From Xaviernesmea oryzae (GTDB taxonomy: Bacteria > Pseudomonadota > Alphaproteobacteria > Rhizobiales > Rhizobiaceae), in contig NZ_FXAF01000007.1 in the NCBI RefSeq assembly GCF_900177415.1, positions 1 to 64,000 of the forward strand: DNA of 64,000 bases, read 5' to 3'. Below, one piece after another: positions 17,461-25,529 of the stretch. Numbering within the stretch: position 1 is the stretch's first letter; each line of letters begins with the position of its first letter. The position numbers were made by a program, and so were the translations under genes. Below the pieces are notes generated by a model. That model was not told the DNA's origin, searched no databases, and saw nothing but the letters and a program-made list of their open reading frames with translations.

Positions 17461-18281
17461 CGCGATCTCCAGCCGCTTCAGAAAGCCATGCCATGCGGGT
17501 CGCGCAGCTCGAAAACGTAAAGGTCCGCTTCGGTAAGGGAAACAATGCCTTCCTCGCGCTTGATCGTACCAATCTGGCCGTCAATCCGGGGGACTTTGTC
17601 GCCATGGTCGGGCCGTCCGGCTGCGGAAAGTCCACGATACTCAAACTTGTGGCGGGGCTGCTGCGCCCGACGGAAGGCAATGTTTTTGTCGCCGGGCGCG
17701 AGGTAGGCGCAGAACGGATCGGTATCGGCATGGCCTTCCAAAATCCCACGATGCTGCCCTGGCTGACGATCCGCGAAAACATCATGCTGCCGCTGAAGAT
17801 CGTCAAGCCCTACGCCCACACCTTCGCACGGGACAAGCGCACCGTGTTTCGCGATCGGGCGGAGGATCTCCTGGCAAAGGTCGGGTTGACCGGTTTCGGG
17901 GACAGGCGTCCGTGGGAACTGTCCGGCGGCATGCTGCAGAGAGCCAATCTCTGCCGGGCTCTTATCCACTCACCGAAGCTTCTGATGCTCGATGAACCCT
18001 TCGGCGCCCTCGATCAATTCACCCGCGAAGAACTCTGGTCGGTTCTTCAAGAGCTTTGGATGGAAACAATGCCTACCGTGTTTCTTGTGACCCACGACCT
18101 GCGGGAGGCTGCTTTCCTCGCCAGCCGCATCCTGGTGATGAGCGCCCGGCCCGGCCGTGTCACCGAGGACAGGGCTGTCGGGTTCACCCGGCCGAGGACT
18201 CTCGAAACGACCTTCGAGCCGGAATTCGCCGAACTGACGAACGACCTGCGGCGAATGATCGTCGAAGCCCGGCAGATTTAG
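17457..18281 (+). CDS. ABC transporter ATPase (nitrate/taurine/pyrimidine type)
   Basis: A 274-residue ATP-binding subunit. Walker A GPSGCGKST near residue 58, Q-loop FQNPTMLPW near 97, signature LSGGMLQRANL near 157, Walker B LLMLDEPFGALD near 177 and the switch His in VTHDLREA. It energises import with the permease directly downstream and the NMT1-like binding protein at the start of the operon. It overlaps glcG by 4 bases (ATGA). Confidence 0.9.
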   Translation: MTRSPAASESHAMRVAQLENVKVRFGKGNNAFLALDRTNLAVNPGDFVAMVGPSGCGKSTILKLVAGLLRPTEGNVFVAGREVGAERIGIGMAFQNPTMLPWLTIRENIMLPLKIVKPYAHTFARDKRTVFRDRAEDLLAKVGLTGFGDRRPWELSGGMLQRANLCRALIHSPKLLMLDEPFGALDQFTREELWSVLQELWMETMPTVFLVTHDLREAAFLASRILVMSARPGRVTEDRAVGFTRPRTLETTFEPEFAELTNDLRRMIVEARQI

Positions 18282-18290
18282 GAGCCCGTG

Positions 18291-19070
18291 ATGACCTTGT
18301 CCCAGCGCACGATCGACCATCTCAAGTCCATCGCGTTCATCCTGCTTCTGTTCCTCGCCTGGGAGGTGGCCTGCATCGTCTTTGCCGTCAGCCCCATCGT
18401 GCTCCCCCGCCCGAGCGCGATCGTCTCGACGCTGATCGTGCAGATGCCGGCGCTCTGGCCCCATATCCTGCAGACGCTCGTCACCACGATGATCGGCTTT
18501 CTCGCCGGCATGATCATCGGCGTGGCGCTCGGCGCGATCGTCGGGGTATCGCGGACGGCCTATAATGTCGCCTATCCCCTGCTTGTGGGCTTCTCGTCGA
18601 TCCCAAAGGTGGCGGTCGTGCCTATCTTCGTCCTCTGGTTCGGCTCGGGGACGGTCCCCGCCATCCTGACGGCATTGACCACATGCATCTTTCCCATCGT
18701 GGTCAACGTCGCGACCGGGCTCGCCACAACGGAACCGGAGATGGAAGACGTGCTTAAAGCCTTGGGCGCCAACCGGTCGCAGGTCTTCTGGAATGTCAGC
18801 CTGCCGCGGACGATGCCGTATTTCTTCGCATCGTTGAAAGTTGCCGTAACCCTTGCTTTCGTCGGCACGGTTCTGTCGGAAACGGTTGCCGCCAATCGCG
18901 GTATCGGAACCGTCATGATGATGGCGACGGCAAGCTTCGACGTGCCGCTCGCCTTTGCCGGTCTCTTCGCGCTCGCGCTTCTCGGCATTCTCCTATACGC
19001 GGTCTTCGCGATCATTGAGCAGCGTGTCTGCGGCTGGGCAAACCGCAAGCAGGAATTCGCCATGGGCTGA
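18291..19070 (+). CDS. ABC transporter permease
   Basis: A 259-residue inner-membrane protein with about six hydrophobic helices and the binding-protein-dependent permease (EAA) loop near residue 165 (LGANRSQVFWNVSLP). The ATG is preferred over the GTG one codon earlier. It completes an importer of the SsuC/TauC type. The next gene, 92 bases on, is unrelated to transport. Confidence 0.88.
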   Translation: MTLSQRTIDHLKSIAFILLLFLAWEVACIVFAVSPIVLPRPSAIVSTLIVQMPALWPHILQTLVTTMIGFLAGMIIGVALGAIVGVSRTAYNVAYPLLVGFSSIPKVAVVPIFVLWFGSGTVPAILTALTTCIFPIVVNVATGLATTEPEMEDVLKALGANRSQVFWNVSLPRTMPYFFASLKVAVTLAFVGTVLSETVAANRGIGTVMMMATASFDVPLAFAGLFALALLGILLYAVFAIIEQRVCGWANRKQEFAMG

Positions 19071-19162
19071 CGCTCAGGTGAATGTCGTCTCCGTCAACGT
19101 GGTCGCCATAGCCTCCGCGAAGGGAGACGTGTGTCTTCAACTCGAACCGGATGAGGTTGAAA

Positions 19163-20158
19163 ATGGCATTGAATCCCGCAGATAGTTATCCGCATACACC
19201 GGAATATTACGCCGAGTTCGCCGGCAATCAGGAGCGGCAGTCGTTCCAGTTCGTCAAGGACATCGATACGGCGATGCGCGCCAACTACGCCGTCAACATC
19301 GTGAACATCGGCCAGAATATCTATCCGCTGCTCTATGTCGAATCGACGTTCGACGGAGGGCGCTACACGCTTCTGACGGACGCCAGGACCCGCTACGTTC
19401 ATCAGAATGTGGGGCAGATCTACGACGTGACAAAGGCGATCTCCCATATCCCGCTTGGAATATTCTCGATCATATCGGGCTATGGCGAATATCCGTCATT
19501 TGGTCAGTGGCTCCAGCCACTGATGGCTTATCGCGACCAGATCATAAAGGTCAGAGATACCAAGAACGGCATCTCGGGCATGACGCTCGAGGACAAGATC
19601 ACGACCGATGCGATGCTCATCGAAAGCCTGAATTTTATCGACAAGATCATTTCTCAAAGCTCATTCTCGTATCAGGAGTTTGCCACCTATGCCCGAAGCA
19701 TCGGCGATGCGATTCTTTATTGTCAGAACCGGGCCGCTAAAAATCAGGTCGACGTCATGACTAATGTCCTGAACGGTTGGAAGGGCATGATTGGCGAGGA
19801 GGCTTGGGACAAGATGTACGTCATCATCGGCGCCATCTGGACCCTCACACAAGAAAACGCCCACGAACTGATCATCAAGGCGCTCATGAAACCGGAGCTG
19901 CGCGAGACGCACGTGGTCGTCAGTGAAGCCGTTCCTGATCTGCAATCGGCACAGACCTTGATGGGACGGATCGTCGGTGACCGGATCATGGCTGAACTCG
20001 TATTCGACGCCAAAGCCAACGAAGCCTTCGCCCAGGATATCTACTCACTTTCGACGCGGCGGGATCTTCTTTCTCAGGCGGTGGAAGCCGTGGTGGGAGA
20101 TGTTGCCCGAACGACTGCCGCAGCCAACGGGGTTACCTGTCCACATCTGCGATCCTAG
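19163..20158 (+). CDS. Unrecognised 331-residue soluble protein
   Basis: I do not recognise this family. The protein is rich in Tyr, Ile and Asn, has no signal peptide and no membrane span, and appears mainly helical (for example the stretch near 230-250 containing WTLTQENAHELIIKALM). It ends in CPHLRS. ATGAGG precedes the chosen ATG by about 6 bases; an in-frame ATG four codons upstream is the alternative. It follows the permease by 92 bases in the same direction, so it may be the last gene of the GntR-controlled operon or have its own promoter. Confidence 0.6.
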   Translation: MALNPADSYPHTPEYYAEFAGNQERQSFQFVKDIDTAMRANYAVNIVNIGQNIYPLLYVESTFDGGRYTLLTDARTRYVHQNVGQIYDVTKAISHIPLGIFSIISGYGEYPSFGQWLQPLMAYRDQIIKVRDTKNGISGMTLEDKITTDAMLIESLNFIDKIISQSSFSYQEFATYARSIGDAILYCQNRAAKNQVDVMTNVLNGWKGMIGEEAWDKMYVIIGAIWTLTQENAHELIIKALMKPELRETHVVVSEAVPDLQSAQTLMGRIVGDRIMAELVFDAKANEAFAQDIYSLSTRRDLLSQAVEAVVGDVARTTAAANGVTCPHLRS

Positions 20159-20364
20159 CCACGACAGGCCGAATACAGGCGCGGCGCGCGGACGGCACAT
20201 CTCCAACAGCTTGTCGACGCCCAGTTCCGCCAATGCCAGCAACATTCCGCACGTCGGCTGAAAGCATTTTTTGGCTTGATGCCGCCCGCCACCAGAACCG
20301 TTGCAGGTCTCGCTGTCGCCTCGACCGGTCAATATCGAAATTGCCCGGCAAATGTGTGCGCCGA

Positions 20365-20480
20365 CGAAAAAGCCCGGTGCGGGAGGAGGTGCACCGGGCT
20401 TCGATCTTGGCTGACAACTTGGGAGGAGGAGTGCTGTCAGTCGCATAAAGCCGCTCGGGAGGAGGAGAGTGGCTTTGATA
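20365..20480 (-). ncRNA. Triple-hairpin anti-SD small RNA (cuckoo/CcsR-like)
   Basis: The minus strand has three consecutive hairpins, each with CCTCCTCCC in the loop. Hairpin 1 pairs AAAGCCACTC with GAGCGGCTTT, hairpin 2 CTGACAGC with GTTGTCAG, and hairpin 3 AAGCCCGGTGC with GCACCGGGCTT followed by TTT, which doubles as a terminator. Loops carrying CCUCCUCCC, complementary to Shine-Dalgarno sequences, define the cuckoo RNA family of alphaproteobacteria, which includes the Rhodobacter CcsR RNAs; those I know have fewer hairpins. It lies in the 474-base gap between the unknown protein gene and DUF1398, where I see no protein gene. Confidence 0.75.
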
Positions 20481-20485
20481 GAGCT

Positions 20486-20513
20486 GAATTAATCGCACCG
20501 CACAAACGTTCAA
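20486..20513 (-). promoter_or_regulatory. Likely promoter of the triple-hairpin RNA
   Basis: On the minus strand TTGAAC and TAATTC are separated by 16 bases, placing transcription start just before the first hairpin. The -35 reads CTTGAA, which also suits the heat-shock sigma factor RpoH of alphaproteobacteria; CcsR RNAs in Rhodobacter are stress-induced through RpoH. No direct evidence here distinguishes the sigma factor. Confidence 0.45.
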
Positions 20514-20632
20514 GTAGAATTTTGCAGTGCAGCATTTTCGAATGCTCGGTATCGGTTTCCTTCGAGAGGGCCTCTACAGCAAGTCGGGTTCGCCGCGCCC
20601 GGATCCGGGATTTGATATGACAGTTGCAATGA

Positions 20633-21034
20633 TCATTTCGGGAAGTGCTCGACATGCGTCTCGACGGTGCGGCCGAAATAGACGACGCGGCGTCCGAGGA
20701 ACGACACGAGATATCCGGCACAACCCGCTGCCTTCACCTTCTCGCAAAATGCCTTGTAGCTGTACTCCGGCCCGTTCGCCTGTGCCCACCGCACCAGCGC
20801 CTCCACGCTCGCTGCGTCGAAGGTGGCTGCGACATGGCACGACGACGTCGGCATATCCAGCATCGTGTTCTCGCCATCCGGCAAGTAAAAAGTCTGGGTG
20901 CTGCGGCGATAGTCGACCGTGTAGCCCTCGAACCCGGCGGCGATCAGCTTACCGACAATTTCTGGAAAGCTAAGGCTGTTCTCGTGAGCGGCATTAAGGC
21001 ACGTTTGGGCAATAGATATCCGTTCCGCGTCCAC
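20633..21034 (-). CDS. DUF1398 family protein
   Basis: A 133-residue soluble protein of the DUF1398 (YbcV-like) family, recognisable from GFEGYTVDYRRSTQTFYLPDG near residue 35 and the C-terminal CAGYLVSFLGRRVVYFGR. Biochemical function unknown. It follows marR on the same strand with a 44-base gap and is probably its co-transcribed target. Confidence 0.78.
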   Translation of the reverse strand: MDAERISIAQTCLNAAHENSLSFPEIVGKLIAAGFEGYTVDYRRSTQTFYLPDGENTMLDMPTSSCHVAATFDAASVEALVRWAQANGPEYSYKAFCEKVKAAGCAGYLVSFLGRRVVYFGRTVETHVEHFPK

Positions 21035-21078
21035 GGCAGTTTCCTTTCATATAGGTCGTGGATATGAAGCTGGTGGCG

Positions 21079-21531
21079 TCAGTCAACCGGAGCAGCCTTG
21101 AGGCCTTGCCTCTCGGCGAGAGCTTTCAGGATACGATTCAGTGCCTCGTGCTCTTCCGTCGTCAGCACGCCAAAATATTCGACGTCATTCTGATCCGCGA
21201 GAGAGGCAAGCACGGGAACCTTACCGCGCCCCTCCTCCGTGAGGGACAGACTGTGCGCGCGTCGATCCTCTCCATTCGCGGTTCGCTCGACGAGCCCCTT
21301 CGCCAGGAGCCGGTCGGCGAGCTTGCTGATCGCGCCCCTGGTCATGCCCATCGTCTCGGCGAGAACCGAGGGAGGCATAACGTTCCGATCGTAGAGCGCC
21401 CGTAGGAACACCCATTCTGCTACTGTCACGTCATGATTTGCCACCTTCCGGGCGAACTCCTGCGACACGGCGTTGGATACCATCCGCAGCCAATAGCCGG
21501 TATGGTCGTTCAGACTGGAGACAGGCGGCAT
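21079..21531 (-). CDS. MarR-family regulator
   Basis: A 150-residue winged-helix regulator: dimerisation helices at both ends, recognition helix region MTRGAISKLADRLLAKGLVER near residue 65 and wing residues EDRRAHSLSLT near 95. Its leader contains a perfect inverted repeat, so it is probably autoregulated and controls the downstream DUF1398 gene. No ligand can be inferred. Confidence 0.87.
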   Translation of the reverse strand: MPPVSSLNDHTGYWLRMVSNAVSQEFARKVANHDVTVAEWVFLRALYDRNVMPPSVLAETMGMTRGAISKLADRLLAKGLVERTANGEDRRAHSLSLTEEGRGKVPVLASLADQNDVEYFGVLTTEEHEALNRILKALAERQGLKAAPVD

Positions 21532-21540
21532 CGTAACTCC

Positions 21541-21584
21541 TTGTTGACTAGGAAACTACATTGAAATGGTTTCCTAGTCAACAA
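21541..21584. promoter_or_regulatory. Perfect 16-bp inverted repeat, MarR operator
   Basis: TTGTTGACTAGGAAAC and its exact complement GTTTCCTAGTCAACAA are separated by 12 bases, starting 9 bases upstream of the marR ATG. Each arm contains TTGACT. Two dimers could bind side by side, consistent with tight autorepression. Confidence 0.75.
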
Positions 21585-21886
21585 CATTTGTCCGGATCAA
21601 TGATCTGAAGGGCTCGGTTGCGCGGAGGTGCTGGCTACCAAAAGACGTTCTCAAAGGATCGTTTATGATCATCTTCTGCATTTGAACAAAGCTCTTGCCA
21701 TGGCGACAACGTGTCGATAGATTCTGATTCCATCGACATATTTTGTCAATCGGCATCGTAACGGGACCCCTTATCGGCTCCCAAAAGGGACCCCTGCCTC
21801 TGGTTGCATAGGGTCAGCGCGCGTAGGCCCGGAGCTCTCCGTCTAGCGCAGGGGCCTGCGGGCGCGGGTTGTTTGTCTTTTCGGCT

Positions 21887-22621
21887 TTAGCTTTGAGAGC
21901 GGTTTTTGAAGCGCCAGGATTCATTCCCGGTCTCAACGATTTCGCAATGGTGGGTGAGCCTGTCGAGCAGGGCGGCGGTCATCTTGGCGTCGCCGAATAC
22001 GGCCGGCCACTCGCCGAAGGCCAGGTTCGTCGTGACAATGATCGAAGCCCGCTCGTATAGCCTGCTGATCAGGTGGAAGAGGAGCTGACCACCGGCCTGG
22101 GCGAATGGGAGATAACCGAGTTCGTCCATGATGACGAAGTCGAGCCTGGTGATGAAGTCGGCCAGCCGCCCCTGCTTTCCGCTACGTGCCTCCGTCTCGA
22201 GCCGATTGACGAGATCGACGACGTTGAAGAAGCGGCCGCGTGCGCCGTTGCGGATCAGGGCGCGTGCGAGCGCGATGGACAGATGGGACTTCCCCGTGCC
22301 GGTTCCGCCGACCAGAACGATATTGTGCTGCTCGGCGAGGAAGGCTCCTGTCGCAAGCTGGCGCACCAGGCCTTCGTTGACCGGCGTGTCGGTGAAGTCG
22401 AAGTCGTCGATGTCCTTGGCCAGCGGCAGCTTGGCGACGGTGATCTGGTATTTGATGGAGCGCGCCTGCTTCTCGGCGATCTCCGACTGAAGCAGGTCAC
22501 CGACGATGCGCGGCGGTTCGTGCTGGCGCTTGATGCCGGAGGCCATGATCTCGTCGTAGGCGCTGCGCATGCCGAACAGCTTTAGCGTGCCCATCATGTC
22601 AAGGATTTGGGATCGTTCCAT
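21887..22621 (-). CDS. istB: IS21-family helper ATPase IstB
   Basis: A 244-residue AAA+ ATPase that stimulates IstA and helps choose the target. Walker A GGTGTGKSHLS near residue 105 and Walker B FVIMDELGYLPF near 163. It is intact, unlike the copy at the window start. It follows istA after one base. Confidence 0.93.
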   Translation of the reverse strand: MERSQILDMMGTLKLFGMRSAYDEIMASGIKRQHEPPRIVGDLLQSEIAEKQARSIKYQITVAKLPLAKDIDDFDFTDTPVNEGLVRQLATGAFLAEQHNIVLVGGTGTGKSHLSIALARALIRNGARGRFFNVVDLVNRLETEARSGKQGRLADFITRLDFVIMDELGYLPFAQAGGQLLFHLISRLYERASIIVTTNLAFGEWPAVFGDAKMTAALLDRLTHHCEIVETGNESWRFKNRSQS

Positions 22622-22622
22622 A

Positions 22623-24122
22623 TCAGCTTGCCCTCCTGAGGCTGTCGTAACGGGCGCAATCGGCCAGAGGCTCGTGGGTCAGGCGAAGCGCATCGGGAAT
22701 GGAAAGGATGGCGGCTGGCTGCGGGTCACGCTTGCGGGCCAGGATGTTGATAATGACGGCGGCCGAGAACACGCCCTGATCGAGCGCCTCCTGGCAGGCC
22801 GCCTCGACGGCGGGGAGCCCGTCCAGGCCCACACATTCGAGGATCGATACCATCTGCCGGTCGCCGTCATGCATGGCCTTCAGCCGGCGGCGCACCTTCT
22901 CCATGGCGGCGGGCAAAACCCAGTCGTGGAACGGCGCACCGTTGCGCAGCGCTCCCGGTTTGCGGGTCAGGACCGGCACGTAATGCCAGGGATTATAGAT
23001 CGTCTCGCCACGGCCGAAGCAGCGGTCGTGTTGGCCGATCTCCACGCCATCCTGCCGGATGACGATGCGATCGGCATAGGCATGTATCTCGGCCGGGCGG
23101 CCAACTGCCGTGGACAGCACTGAGTATTTGTTGTTGTCGAAACGCACGAGGCAGGTCTTGCCGATCGAGGCCTGCACCGCGTGGAAGCCGTCGAATTTGC
23201 CGGGATAGCTGACCAGATGCGGCCGTTCCGCATCGAACACCTCCCAGATCGTGCGCTCCGTCTGATCGACATGCTTATGGGCACGGGCGTAACTGATGCA
23301 CTTGTCCAGCAGCCAGCCATTCAGCTCATCGTAGGATTTGAAGCGCAGCCGCGGCGTGAAGAAGCGTTCCCTCACCAGATTGACCTGGTTCTCGACCTGG
23401 CCCTTCTCCCACCCCGACGCCGGCGTGCAGGCCACCGGTTCGATCAGGTAATGGCTGCACATCTGTAGGAAGCGGCGATTGTATTGCCGTTCCTTGCCGA
23501 CGAAGACCGTCTCCACCGCGGTCTTCATGTTATCGTAGATGCCGCGCGTGCAGGCCCCGCCCAAGAAGGCGAACGCCCGGTCATGGGCGTCGAAGACCAT
23601 CTCCTGCGTCTCGCGCGGATAGGCTCTCACATACATCATCCGGCTGTGGCAGAGCCGGACATGGGCAACCTTCACTGTGGTCGTCACGCCGTTCAGCACG
23701 ACGATCTCGTGGCTCCAGTCGAACTGGTAGGCCTCGCCGGGCGCATAATAGAGCGGGACATAGGCTTCCGCCGTCACGGAGCCGCGCTCCTTCGCCCATG
23801 TCCTCGCGTAGCGCCGAACGGTGTCATAACCCCCCTCGTAGCCGAGGTCGCGCAAGTCCTCGAATATCCGGATCAGTGTCAGCCGTTCGCGAGAGGATTT
23901 GGCCTCATTGGCGAGCAGCATACCATCGAGCTGATCGCGCCAGGGCCCGAGCTTCGGCTGAGGTTGACGGGTCCGCTCGTATTTGAACTCCGTCTCATCG
24001 CTGCGCAGAACCTTCCGCACCACCTTGCGCGATATGCCAAGCTCCCGGCAGATCGCCTTGATCGACTTGCCCTGCACACGCGAAAGCCGCCGTATCTTCA
24101 GAATTGTCTCCACAACAAGCAT
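22623..24122 (-). CDS. istA: IS21-family transposase IstA
   Basis: A 499-residue DDE transposase identical to the copy at 0.7-2.2 kb, with the N-terminal HTH and the catalytic residues in YQFDWSHE, IYDNMK and KGQVENQ. Together with the intact istB this element appears capable of transposition. Confidence 0.94.
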   Translation of the reverse strand: MLVVETILKIRRLSRVQGKSIKAICRELGISRKVVRKVLRSDETEFKYERTRQPQPKLGPWRDQLDGMLLANEAKSSRERLTLIRIFEDLRDLGYEGGYDTVRRYARTWAKERGSVTAEAYVPLYYAPGEAYQFDWSHEIVVLNGVTTTVKVAHVRLCHSRMMYVRAYPRETQEMVFDAHDRAFAFLGGACTRGIYDNMKTAVETVFVGKERQYNRRFLQMCSHYLIEPVACTPASGWEKGQVENQVNLVRERFFTPRLRFKSYDELNGWLLDKCISYARAHKHVDQTERTIWEVFDAERPHLVSYPGKFDGFHAVQASIGKTCLVRFDNNKYSVLSTAVGRPAEIHAYADRIVIRQDGVEIGQHDRCFGRGETIYNPWHYVPVLTRKPGALRNGAPFHDWVLPAAMEKVRRRLKAMHDGDRQMVSILECVGLDGLPAVEAACQEALDQGVFSAAVIINILARKRDPQPAAILSIPDALRLTHEPLADCARYDSLRRAS

Positions 24123-24127
24123 CCAAA

Positions 24128-24155
24128 TAAAAAGCCTCCGATGAAACCGGAGGCT
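24128..24155 (-). terminator. Hairpin plus T-run just upstream of istA (copy 2)
   Basis: Same structure as in copy 1: AGCCTCCG/CGGAGGCT stem followed by TTTTATTT on the minus strand, between the IS end and the istA start, facing inward. Confidence 0.6.
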
Positions 24156-24238
24156 GTTGTAACCCCATCGCAGATGGGGGTCCCGTTTGGACGCCGATCA
24201 CCCCATGTGCGGGGTCCTTATTCCATGCCTAATCACAG

Positions 24239-24661
24239 ATCGAATATGCCGACCCGCGTGTGGTGCGGGCCACCCTCGGCAGCTTCATCTCGAACTTCCG
24301 CAGCGTGACACCCGATGCAGTTGTGCAGAAACAGTATATCGACCGCACTTACGCGCTGCTCAGGACTTCGGATCCCGCAACCGAAAAGGTCAATGCCTGG
24401 TTCCGGTCGGGCTCGCCGTTCGAGAAGGCGAAGACCGCGACGGTGGCGGTCGAGGTCAGCAACATCGTCGCGCTCTCGAACCAATCCTATCAGATCGACT
24501 GGACCGAGTTCGAGCGCGACCGCCGCGGCAAGGAGACCGCCACCCGCCGCTTCCGCGGCATCGCGACCGTGACGCTGACGCCTCCCCAGGACGAGGGCGT
24601 CATCCGCTTGAACCCCATCGGTCTCTATCTCCGCGATTTCGACTGGACCGCACAGCTTTGA
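24239..24661 (+). pseudogene. trbF: trbF, 5'-truncated at the IS21 edge
   Basis: The open frame enters straight from the IS21 boundary (IEYADPRVVRATLGSFI) and keeps the C-terminal periplasmic domain of TrbF, the VirB8-like subunit of the mating-pair channel, ending NPIGLYLRDFDWT. The cytoplasmic N-terminus, the membrane helix and the start codon are missing, about 90-100 residues. A later GTG could start a 133-residue fragment, but it would lack the membrane anchor and is unlikely to work. trbG follows after 16 bases. Confidence 0.82.
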
Positions 24662-24677
24662 AAGGCATGGCCCTCAT

Positions 24678-25529
24678 ATGAACGTCAGAACCAGAATGGC
24701 CCGGGCCTCGCTCAACGGAGCTGTGATCTTATTCGCGATGATGGCAGCATCCTTGGTCTGCTCTTCATCCGCGCTCGCCGACGGCGTGACCCCCAACGAG
24801 GCAAAGGGCATGGGTATTTCCCGCCAGTGGCGGGGATCGCGCGGGCTCGTGACCAAGGGACCGGACGGCAAGGTGATCTTTCTCTATGGCGAAGTGCAGC
24901 CGTCCGTCGTCTGCTCGCCACTGCAGGTCTGCGATATCGAGCTCCAGGGCGGTGAGGTGGTCCGCGACGTGCTGGTCGGCGACACAGTGCGTTGGAAGGT
25001 CGAGCCGGCGACATCGGGTGCGGCCGGCGGGCAGGCGATCCATCTGATCGTCAAGCCGTCGGAGCCGGGGCTCGTCACCTCGATGGTGGTGACGACCTCC
25101 CGGCGCACCTACCATATCCAGCTCAAATCCAACCCGACGCAATACATGGCCCGGGTCGGCTTCGAATATCCGGAAGATGTCTCGGCGAAGCTTGCCGACG
25201 TCAATGCCCGGCTCGAGGCGAGCACAATTCCTGGCGCCGGCGTTCCGGCCGAGCAGCTCAACTTCGGCTATTCCGTTTCCGGCAGCGCCGGCTGGCGGCC
25301 GACGCGGGTCTATTCCGATGGGTTGAAAACCTACATCCAGTTCCCGCGCTCGATCTCCGGCCAGGACGCGCCGGTTCTCGTCGTTACGTCAGGAGGCCAG
25401 AACCGCATCGTCAACTACCGCATGAAGGGCAACATGATGGTGGTCGACTACAACGTCGATCGCGCGGTGCTGGTCTCCGGCGTCGGCTGGAAACAGGAGA
25501 AGGTGACGATCAGAAGGGGAGGGCGGTGA
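24678..25529 (+). CDS. trbG: Conjugal transfer protein TrbG (VirB9-like)
   Basis: A 283-residue outer-membrane-complex subunit of the trb type IV secretion channel. A signal peptide (hydrophobic AVILFAMMAASLVCSS, cleavage after ALA) is followed by the VirB9/TrbG domain, with VCSPLQVCDIELQGGEVV near 75 and the C-terminal WRPTRVYSDGLKTYIQFP near 210. It overlaps trbH by one base. With trbF broken, a functional channel from this locus alone is doubtful. Confidence 0.9.
   Translation: MNVRTRMARASLNGAVILFAMMAASLVCSSSALADGVTPNEAKGMGISRQWRGSRGLVTKGPDGKVIFLYGEVQPSVVCSPLQVCDIELQGGEVVRDVLVGDTVRWKVEPATSGAAGGQAIHLIVKPSEPGLVTSMVVTTSRRTYHIQLKSNPTQYMARVGFEYPEDVSAKLADVNARLEASTIPGAGVPAEQLNFGYSVSGSAGWRPTRVYSDGLKTYIQFPRSISGQDAPVLVVTSGGQNRIVNYRMKGNMMVVDYNVDRAVLVSGVGWKQEKVTIRRGGR

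Larger units (their letters stand above)
21744..24237 (-). mobile_element. IS21-family element, copy 2, complete
   Basis: A complete element of about 2.5 kb with istA and istB. The left end TGTCAATCGGCATCG and the right end (minus strand) TGTGATTAGGCATGG are imperfect inverted repeats, and each is followed by GGGACCCC-like blocks typical of the multiple IS21 transposase sites. I see no target duplication: the left flank ends ACATATTT and the right flank starts GATCGAAT. The right flank is an open trbF fragment, so the element marks a rearrangement or recombination breakpoint. Confidence 0.9.

Noticed and set aside
20045..20446. Minus-strand open frames across the small RNA region
   Set aside because: They run through the hairpins and T-run of the RNA and into the antisense of the upstream gene; no coding motif was seen.
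21744..24237. A target-site duplication around the complete IS21 copy
   Set aside because: The flanks ACATATTT and GATCGAAT do not match at any length from 4 to 8 bases.
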